This document shows, piece by piece, positions 57,009-64,000 of a DNA stretch of 64,000 nucleotides. This stretch comes from Maricaulis virginensis (GTDB taxonomy: Bacteria; Pseudomonadota; Alphaproteobacteria; Caulobacterales; Maricaulaceae). Location: contig NZ_BSFE01000003.1 in NCBI RefSeq assembly GCF_027922185.1, forward strand, positions 62,001 through 126,000. The letters are read 5' to 3'. The notes under the pieces were generated by a model, which worked only from the letters and a program-made list of their open reading frames with translations, made no database searches and was not told the origin of the DNA. The position numbers were made by a program, and so were the translations under genes. Each line of letters begins with the position of its first letter. Positions within the stretch are counted from its first letter, which is position 1.

Positions 57009-58640
57009 TCAGATCCGCCGTCTGAAATCCCGCAGGATCTCCCGGGCCGCGTTGTGGCCGGGGGCGCCGGTGACGCCGCCGCCGGGATGGGTGCCGGAGC
57101 CGCACTGATAGAGGCCTTTCACCGGGCTGCGATGATCGGCATGGCCCAGTACGGGGCGGGCGGAGAAGAGCTGGTCGAGGCTCAGCGCGCCGTGGAAGAT
57201 GTCGCCGCCGACCAGGCCGAATGTGCGCTCCAGATCCTTCGGTGACAGGATCTGCCGGCCGAGGACCAGACCGGAAAAGCCCGGCGCCCAGCGCTCCACC
57301 GTGGCGATCATGTGGTCGGCCACCGCGTCGCGGCAATCGTCCCAGTCGCGCCCGCCGGGCAGGACGGGAGCGACATGCTGGCAGAACAGGCTGGCGACAT
57401 GCTGTCCCGGCGGGGCGAGCGTGTCGTCGAGCGTCGAGGGGATCAGCATCTCGATCACCGGTTCGCGCGACCAGCCCTCGCGCCGGGCATCGCTCCAGGC
57501 GCGGTCCATATAGTCCAGGCTGGGGGCGATAATGATGCCGGCGGTGAGGTGGTCGCCCGGTTCGGGCCGGGCGGTGAAACGCGGCAGGTCCTTCAGCGCG
57601 ACATTCATCCGGAACGTGCCCGAGCCGCAGCGATAATGGGCGATGCGTTCGCGGAAATCGGCGGGCAGCTGGGCGTCGTCGACCATGGTGCCGCCGAACA
57701 GGAGTTTCGGGTTGAGATTGGAGACGACGGCGCGGGCGCGGATCGTCTCGCCGCTTTCCAGCACCACGCCCTGGGCCCGGCCCTTTTCGGCGATCACTTC
57801 GCGCACGGCTGCGCCGGTGCGCAGCACGACGCCGCGCTCGCGGCAGCAGGCCGCCATCGCCTGGGTGATCGCGCCCATGCCGCCGATCGCATGCCCCCAG
57901 GCGCCCTTCTTGCCGTTCACCTCGCCGAACAGATGGTGCAGCAGCACATAGGCGCTGCCGGGCGTGTAGGGACTGGCGAAATTGCCGACAATGCCGTCAA
58001 AGCCGAACAGCGCCTTGATCGGTTCGCTCTCGAACCAGCCGTCCAGCCAGTCGCCGGCGGACTTGGAGAAAAGGTCGAGCAGGTCGCGCTTGGCGGTCAT
58101 CGACAGCCCGCCCAGCCGGCCGCCCAGTCCGAGCGCCTTGAACAGGTCGGGCAGGGCGCCGGTCAGGCTGCCCTCGCGCAGATTGGGCGGGGTTTCCAGC
58201 ACCAGCTGGCGCAGCGTGTCGGCGATGGTTTCCAGCCGTGCTTCGTATTCGCCAAGGCGGGCGGCGTCGCGGGTGGAGAATTTCGCGACCTCGTCATGCG
58301 TCAGGCCTGGTCCGGCGAGCAGACAGCCCTCATCCAGCGGCAGGAAATTGCCGACCTTGCGCTCGACGATCCTGAGGCCGTGCCGGTGCAGGTCGAGATC
58401 GGCGATCACTTTCGGATTGAGCAGGGAGACGGTGTAGGCGGCGACGGAATTGCGGAAACCGGGATGGAATTCCTCGGTGACCGCCGCCCCGCCCAGCACG
58501 TCGCGCCGTTCCAGCACGGTGACTTTCAGGCCGGCTGCCGCCAGATAGGCGGCGCAGACGAGGCCGTTATGGCCGCCGCCGATCATCACGATATCGGTGT
58601 CCGGCGCGGTCCGGGCGGCGGGTTTCAGCACGGCGTTCAT
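57009..58640 (-). CDS. Phytoene desaturase-like FAD-dependent oxidoreductase
   Basis: A 543-residue flavoprotein. The FAD motif GGGHNGLVCAAYLAAAG is near residue 21, followed by VLERRDVLGGAAVTEE. The C-terminal FAD segment is LYQCGSGTHPGGGVTGAPGHNAA. The overall pattern matches the PYROXD2/CrtI-like family, which oxidises or desaturates lipophilic substrates; the substrate is unknown here. No carotenoid genes are nearby. ATG at 58640 is the natural start of the Rossmann fold. It is the last gene of the acyl-CoA cluster. Confidence 0.86.
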   Translation of the reverse strand: MNAVLKPAARTAPDTDIVMIGGGHNGLVCAAYLAAAGLKVTVLERRDVLGGAAVTEEFHPGFRNSVAAYTVSLLNPKVIADLDLHRHGLRIVERKVGNFLPLDEGCLLAGPGLTHDEVAKFSTRDAARLGEYEARLETIADTLRQLVLETPPNLREGSLTGALPDLFKALGLGGRLGGLSMTAKRDLLDLFSKSAGDWLDGWFESEPIKALFGFDGIVGNFASPYTPGSAYVLLHHLFGEVNGKKGAWGHAIGGMGAITQAMAACCRERGVVLRTGAAVREVIAEKGRAQGVVLESGETIRARAVVSNLNPKLLFGGTMVDDAQLPADFRERIAHYRCGSGTFRMNVALKDLPRFTARPEPGDHLTAGIIIAPSLDYMDRAWSDARREGWSREPVIEMLIPSTLDDTLAPPGQHVASLFCQHVAPVLPGGRDWDDCRDAVADHMIATVERWAPGFSGLVLGRQILSPKDLERTFGLVGGDIFHGALSLDQLFSARPVLGHADHRSPVKGLYQCGSGTHPGGGVTGAPGHNAAREILRDFRRRI

Positions 58641-58698
58641 GGCCGGCGAGTTTCCACGGCGCCCATGAAAAGCGCAATCCCGCGCGCAGGTTGTGGCG

Positions 58699-59073
58699 TC
58701 AGGCAAAGGCGCCGGCGACATCGCGCGCCAGTACGAGGGCGCGGCCGCGGGCGACCAGAGTGCCGTCCTGTGTGCGGCAGGTGGTGGCGAGGTCCACCAG
58801 ATGCTTGTCCGGCCGCAGGCGGGTGATCTCGACCGTCGCGGTCACGGGCGCGTCCAGCGGCGCATCGGCGAGAAACTCGGTTTCCTGCTTGAGATAATTC
58901 GTACCCTGGCCGGGCAGGTCGACGCCCAGGAGATAGGAAAACATCCCGTTGATCAGCGCTTCGGGCACGCTGGTGCCGCTGTCGGGGGCACCCGTGAGAC
59001 GCTGCAGGGCGTCGATATCGGCGCGGGTGAAAGTGCGGGTCGTCTGTGCGCTCAGGCCTTCGCTCAGCGGCAT
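58699..59073 (-). CDS. Hotdog-fold protein, probable non-catalytic partner (MaoC/FAS1-like)
   Basis: A 124-residue single hotdog domain: TFTRADIDALQRLTGAPDSG opens like a MaoC dehydratase, with a GMFSYLLGVDLPG helix in the middle and VTATVEITRLRPDKHLVDL strands. The catalytic Asp-x4-His hydratase motif of the neighbouring protein is missing here. The start overlaps the next hotdog gene by 10 bp, so the two probably form a heteromer with one active subunit. Confidence 0.78.
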   Translation of the reverse strand: MPLSEGLSAQTTRTFTRADIDALQRLTGAPDSGTSVPEALINGMFSYLLGVDLPGQGTNYLKQETEFLADAPLDAPVTATVEITRLRPDKHLVDLATTCRTQDGTLVARGRALVLARDVAGAFA

Positions 59074-59437
59074 GGGGCCACCTCCGTTTCGCCGCGGCAG
59101 GTCACTTCGCCATCGGCCAGCCGGGTCACGGTGAGGGCGATTGTGATCCGGTCCGCGGTCTCGCCGGTCGTCTCGGCTTCAAAGCGCAGGGCTTCACCGG
59201 CGGGCGAGGGGGCGGGATACATGGTCGACTGGCGGATCTGCCGTCCGCCGGGCACGATCTCCTCGACCAGGCCGCGCAGCACCGAACACAGGAGCGCGCC
59301 ATGCGCGACAGTGCGGCCGAACCGGGTGCGGGCCGAGAAGTCCGGGTCGACATGGATCGGGTTATCGTCGCCGGAGAGGGCGGCGAAGGCGTCGAAATCG
59401 GCCTGGGTGAAGGTCTTCTCCAGCGTCGCGCGGCGGC

Positions 59438-59441
<4 letters not shown>
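59064..59441 (-). CDS. MaoC-like enoyl-CoA hydratase (R-specific type)
   Basis: A 125-residue hotdog protein with the hydratase motif SGDDNPIHVDPDFSA, followed by FGRTVAHGALLCSVL. The Asp and His of D-x4-H are expected to activate water across the double bond of a trans-2-enoyl-CoA. ATG at 59441 overlaps the acyl-CoA ligase stop by 4 bp. Partner of the preceding hotdog protein in a catabolic operon. Confidence 0.87.
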
Positions 59442-60940
<1,499 letters not shown>

Positions 60941-60963
60941 GCCAGTCCTCCCGAATGGGCATG

Positions 60964-61755
60964 CTATTTCGCGCCGGCGAGGAAGGCGTTCATGCGCGCT
61001 CTTGTGTCCTCGCGGGCAATGCGGTCGAGAAATTCGCTTTTTTCCTGGTCCAGGCGTCCGGCCAGGTCCGGCCCGGCGATCTGCGCGTCGAGCAGGTGCC
61101 GGGATGTCAGGGCAAGGCCGGGATCGAGCGGTTCGAGTGCGGCGAGCTGCCGGTCGATCTCCGCATCCATGCCGCCCGTTTCCACCACCCGGTCGACCAG
61201 ACCGATGGCCAGCGCGCCGCGGGCGTCCAGCCGTTCGTCGAAGGCGAGCCAGCGGGCGGTGCGGGCGCGGCCGATGCGTTCCGGCATCAGCGCCGTCCAG
61301 CCGCCATCCGGCGCAAAGCCCATGCGGGCATAATAGGGCTGGATGAAAGCCGTCGCGTCCATGAGGATCATGTCGGCCGCGAGCATCAGGCCCACCGATC
61401 CGCCCGTCACCGGTCCGTTGACGGCCGCGATGACCGGGCAGGGCATGTCGCGCAGGCGCAGGATCACCCGGTTCAGCGTGCCGACCACGCGCTCCGAATA
61501 GGCCAGCAGCGCCTCGCGGTCGTCCGCGCGGGCACGGAATTCCCCGACATCGCCGCCGGCGGAAAAGGCGCGCCCGGCCCCGGTCACCACCACAGCGCGG
61601 ATATCGCCGGCCGTGTCCAGCGCATCGAGACAGCCGTCCAGCAGGTCCGGGACGAGCGCATTGCCCCGGTGCGGCCGGTCGAGCACCAGCCGCAACACGC
61701 CGCTGCGCGTCTCTGCCCGGACGGTGCCGGTGGAGGCTGCAGCGGCCGCGCTCAC
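60964..61755 (-). CDS. Enoyl-CoA hydratase/isomerase (crotonase family)
   Basis: A 263-residue crotonase. The oxyanion-hole segments are RAFSAGGDVGEF and VNGPVTGGSVGLMLAAD. The usual second catalytic acid is not obvious (FAPDGGWTALMPERIG), so isomerase or other crotonase activity is possible. GTG at 61755 overlaps the TetR stop (GTGA), the best-supported start; the frame is open 62 codons further but antisense to the repressor. Confidence 0.88.
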   Translation of the reverse strand: MSAAAAASTGTVRAETRSGVLRLVLDRPHRGNALVPDLLDGCLDALDTAGDIRAVVVTGAGRAFSAGGDVGEFRARADDREALLAYSERVVGTLNRVILRLRDMPCPVIAAVNGPVTGGSVGLMLAADMILMDATAFIQPYYARMGFAPDGGWTALMPERIGRARTARWLAFDERLDARGALAIGLVDRVVETGGMDAEIDRQLAALEPLDPGLALTSRHLLDAQIAGPDLAGRLDQEKSEFLDRIAREDTRARMNAFLAGAK

Positions 61756-62360
61756 GCTTCCAGGCCCCGGCGGATCAGGTCGGCGGCCTTGCGGGCGACG
61801 TCCTCGGCACTGCTTTGCGTATCCCAGATGCCATAGCGCAGACCCAGAAACACGCTCATCCCGATCAGCGCCCAGGCGCGCACCGTCTCGTCGCCCTCGC
61901 GGATCTCGCCACGCTCGGCGGCCTCGGACAGGTTGCGGCAATAGCGTTCGGCGAACCGGTCATAGTGGGCCTTGTAGGCGTCCGGTGCGACGAACTGGGC
62001 CTCCTCGATGATGCGGTAGAGATTGGGGTGGGCGCGGGCAAATTCGATATAGGCGACCAGGCCGAGGTGCTCGGCCTCCATGCGGTCCCTTGCCCCCTTC
62101 ACCCGTTCGGCGATCCAGCCGCGCACCATCTCGCCCATATGGGCGACGAGGGCGCGGAAAATCTCGTCCTTGGAGTCGAAATAGACGTAGAACGTGCCCA
62201 GAGCCACCGACGCACGGCGGGTGATGTCGCCGATCGATGTGGTGTGGAATCCGCCTTCCCCGAAAGCCCCTTCCGCCGCATCCAGCAGCTTTGCCCGGGT
62301 GCGCTGGCCGCGCGCGGTCTTCGGCTTTTTCGCCGTCGTGGTCGTGTTCAAAGTTGACAT
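61752..62360 (-). CDS. TetR-family transcriptional regulator
   Basis: A 202-residue repressor. The helix-turn-helix region (about 20-60) reads LLDAAEGAFGEGGFHTTSIGDITRRASVALGTFYVYFDSKDEI, shown here only by its first and last segments in function: GTFYVYF is the TetR recognition-helix end. The C-terminal ligand domain is helical. It is the first gene of the catabolic operon and is divergent from the hydrolase/receptor genes. It probably represses both in the absence of an acyl-CoA-type ligand. Confidence 0.9.
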   Translation of the reverse strand: MSTLNTTTTAKKPKTARGQRTRAKLLDAAEGAFGEGGFHTTSIGDITRRASVALGTFYVYFDSKDEIFRALVAHMGEMVRGWIAERVKGARDRMEAEHLGLVAYIEFARAHPNLYRIIEEAQFVAPDAYKAHYDRFAERYCRNLSEAAERGEIREGDETVRAWALIGMSVFLGLRYGIWDTQSSAEDVARKAADLIRRGLEA

Positions 62361-62401
62361 ATGATTCAGTTTTCACAAAATTGCTTCCCACGCAATATGG
62401 C
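62361..62401. promoter_or_regulatory. Divergent control region between TetR and hydrolase genes
   Basis: Only 41 bp separate the annotated starts. An inverted repeat ATTGC (62380-62384) and GCAAT (62392-62396) with a 7-base spacer is a plausible TetR operator. TTGACA at 62354-62359 overlaps the TetR start codon and could be a -35 for the rightward promoter, but no good -10 follows. Confidence 0.45.
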
Positions 62402-63358
62402 ATGAAAGCCAGGGCGGGGGAGGATCCAGGAGTTGTCGGAACCGTGCTGAATATCCGCTCGGACAATCCGGCCGGCCGTGACGGGGTGCTGAAAAGCCTC
62501 GCACTGCCGGATGGGACGGACATGGCCTACCGGGATGCCGGGCAGGGGCCGGTCCTGCTGCTCGTGCATGGCTGGGCGGCCTCCGGACGGTTTTTCGATC
62601 CGATTGTCGATCTCCTGAAGCAGGACTTCCGCGTCATCATTCCCGATCTGCGGGCGCACGGACAGACGCCGGCGGGGCCCGGCAGGCCGGATATCGACAC
62701 GCTTGCCGACGATCTCGTTGTGCTTCTCGACACGCTCGACATCACCGGTGCCGTCGCGCTGGGCTGGTCGATGGGCGCCCAGGTGCTCTGGAGCCTGATC
62801 GAACGCCATGGAGCGGACCGTCTGGCCGGCCTCGTGGTCGAGGATATGAGCCCGCGCATTCTCAACACGGACGACTGGCCGCTCGGCATGGCCAGCGGCA
62901 TGGATACGGCCGGCAGCCAGCGCGCGCTCGACGCGATGCGCTCGAACTGGCCGGCCTACGCGGCCGCCTTTGTGCGCCACATCTTCTCCCGCGATCGCGC
63001 CAGCCGCGATCCGGATCTCATTCAGCGCGTGCTGGTGGAACTGCACCAGTGCGACGCCGAAGCCATGGCGGCCCTCTGGGAATCCATGGCCGGACAGGAT
63101 TTCCGTCCGGCCCTGCCCGCCATGTCTCTGCCGGTTCTGGTGACCTGGGGCGAGGCCAGCCAGGCCTACAACCCCGCCACGAGCCGGTATCTCGTCGACA
63201 CCTTGCCGAATGCGCAGGGCAAGGCCTTCGCCCAGTCCGGGCACGCGCCGCATCTCGAGCAACCCGAAGAGTTCGCCGAAGCGGTCCAGCAATTCGCCAG
63301 CCAGGTCCAGGCCGGCGTCACCCACCCAGAAAATATCGAGGGGAGTTTCTCGTCATGA
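62402..63358 (+). CDS. Alpha/beta hydrolase
   Basis: A 318-residue hydrolase. The oxyanion strand is VHGWAASG, the nucleophile elbow is GWSMG (Ser123 from this start) and the catalytic His is in SGHAPHLEQPEEFA. It has no signal peptide, so is likely cytoplasmic. It could cleave an ester or ring in the substrate taken up by the receptor encoded next. ATG 62402 lacks a ribosome site. GTG 62444 has AGGAG at 62428-62432 and would leave a more usual promoter space, so the true start may be there. The stop overlaps the receptor start by 4 bp. Confidence 0.87.
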   Translation: MKARAGEDPGVVGTVLNIRSDNPAGRDGVLKSLALPDGTDMAYRDAGQGPVLLLVHGWAASGRFFDPIVDLLKQDFRVIIPDLRAHGQTPAGPGRPDIDTLADDLVVLLDTLDITGAVALGWSMGAQVLWSLIERHGADRLAGLVVEDMSPRILNTDDWPLGMASGMDTAGSQRALDAMRSNWPAYAAAFVRHIFSRDRASRDPDLIQRVLVELHQCDAEAMAALWESMAGQDFRPALPAMSLPVLVTWGEASQAYNPATSRYLVDTLPNAQGKAFAQSGHAPHLEQPEEFAEAVQQFASQVQAGVTHPENIEGSFSS

Positions 63359-64000
63359 AGAAAACGATCACCAAAGCCGTCCTCCTTGCGAGCACGGTCG
63401 CCTCGGCCGCGCTGATTTCGGCGCCGGTCCTGGCTCAGGACGATGCCGGCGCGGCTGAAACCCGCGACGTCATCACCGTCACCGCCCGCCGCCGCGAGGA
63501 AACGCTGCAGGACGTGCCGCTTTCCGTCTCCGCCCTGTCGGGTGCCGAGCTCGAGCGCACCGGCGCCATCGACATTACCGCCGTGGCGGAAGTCACGCCG
63601 AACGTCACGCTGGAAGTCTCCCGCGGCACCAATTCGACGCTGACCGCCTTCATCCGCGGTATCGGCCAGCAGGATCCGGTCGCCGGCTTCGAGGCCGGTG
63701 TCGGCATCTATGTCGACGACGTCTATTTCAACCGTCCGCAATCGGCCGTTCTGGACATCTATGATGTCGAGCGCATCGAAGTGCTGCGCGGCCCGCAGGG
63801 CACGCTGTACGGCCGCAACACGGTCGGCGGCGCCGTCAAATACGTCACCAGCCGTCTCGACCCGGACGCACCGACCCTGGATGCCCGCATCAATGTCGGG
63901 TCCTACAACCAGCTCGACCAGATCGTGTCCGGCAGCGTGCCGCTGACCGACACCTTCCGCGTCGGCGGTGCCGTGGCCAACCTGCAGCGCGACGGTTTCG
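63355..64000 (+). CDS. TonB-dependent receptor, N-terminal part (3' end outside window)
   Basis: The first 215 residues are visible. The signal peptide ends VLAQ (about residue 28). A TonB-box-like DVITVTARRREE follows, then the plug domain (AFIRGIGQQDPVAGFEAGVGIYVDDVYF, LRGPQGTLYGRNTVGGAVKY). It imports a ligand across the outer membrane using TonB energy. GAGGGGAG precedes the ATG, which overlaps the hydrolase stop. Ligand unknown; context points to the substrate of the adjacent acyl-CoA cluster rather than iron. Confidence 0.93.
   Translation, partial: MKKTITKAVLLASTVASAALISAPVLAQDDAGAAETRDVITVTARRREETLQDVPLSVSALSGAELERTGAIDITAVAEVTPNVTLEVSRGTNSTLTAFIRGIGQQDPVAGFEAGVGIYVDDVYFNRPQSAVLDIYDVERIEVLRGPQGTLYGRNTVGGAVKYVTSRLDPDAPTLDARINVGSYNQLDQIVSGSVPLTDTFRVGGAVANLQRDGF

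Overview
The window is high-GC, densely coding DNA from what looks like an alphaproteobacterium. A marine stalked or prosthecate lineage (Maricaulales or Caulobacterales) is my best guess. The basis is an RpoE/ChrR-type ECF sigma pair, a CHASE4-GGDEF-EAL protein, TorF-type and TonB-dependent outer membrane proteins, an acyl-CoA catabolic cluster, and frequent ATGA stop/start overlaps. The genus cannot be fixed from sequence reading alone. I saw no rRNA, tRNA, CRISPR array or intact insertion sequence.

Layout. 1-2000: end of a KDPG aldolase gene and a GPH-type sugar symporter. 2030-7661: an RND efflux operon (adaptor, pump, outer membrane factor). 7627-10158 (minus): molybdate importer modABC, written modC-modB-modA on the plus strand. 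10234-12372 (minus): a c-di-GMP enzyme. 12521-15869 (minus): a fatty-acid-modifying operon (flavin amine oxidase, DUF1365, Cfa-like methyltransferase). It diverges from an ECF sigma/ChrR pair at 16071-17332, and the shared spacer holds two mirrored promoters of identical architecture. 17440-21286: a LacI-type regulator, then a partner-switching cassette (Hpt, STAS, receiver-PP2C phosphatase, HATPase kinase). 21474-26112: alkaline phosphatase, a secreted two-repeat protein, a membrane dipeptidase and an unknown protein.

26215-28670 is a lower-GC, horizontally acquired-looking island. It encodes an HD-type dGTPase overlapping a polymerase-beta-like nucleotidyltransferase. On the left it abuts the remnant of a second dipeptidase gene. 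On the right it truncates one copy of a duplicated block holding a Phd antitoxin gene and the leuB 3' end. This pair is my best candidate for an undescribed, possibly antiphage, system.

29802-40425 (minus) is one ilv-leu superoperon: ilvD-ilvC-ilvG-ilvM-leuA-ilvE-leuC-leuD-leuB. Ahead of it are a Leu/Val/Ile-rich leader peptide and a 19-bp-stem attenuator, so the dedicated steps of valine and leucine synthesis, and the shared steps of isoleucine synthesis, appear to sit behind one attenuation switch.

40621-47408: a DUF454 membrane protein, an ammonium channel followed by a TorF-like porin, a BNR-repeat lipoprotein and a secreted zinc metalloprotease. 47502-49753 (minus): moaA-moaD-moaE-moaC for molybdopterin synthesis, matching modABC elsewhere in the window. 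50162-56109: glutamate synthase gltD-gltB. 56254-56787: inorganic pyrophosphatase. 57009-62360 (minus): a TetR-controlled acyl-CoA catabolic operon (enoyl-CoA hydratase, acyl-CoA ligase, two hotdog-fold proteins, a phytoene-desaturase-like flavoprotein). It diverges from an alpha/beta hydrolase and a TonB-dependent receptor that runs off the right edge, which together suggest uptake and breakdown of a hydrophobic carboxylate or ester.
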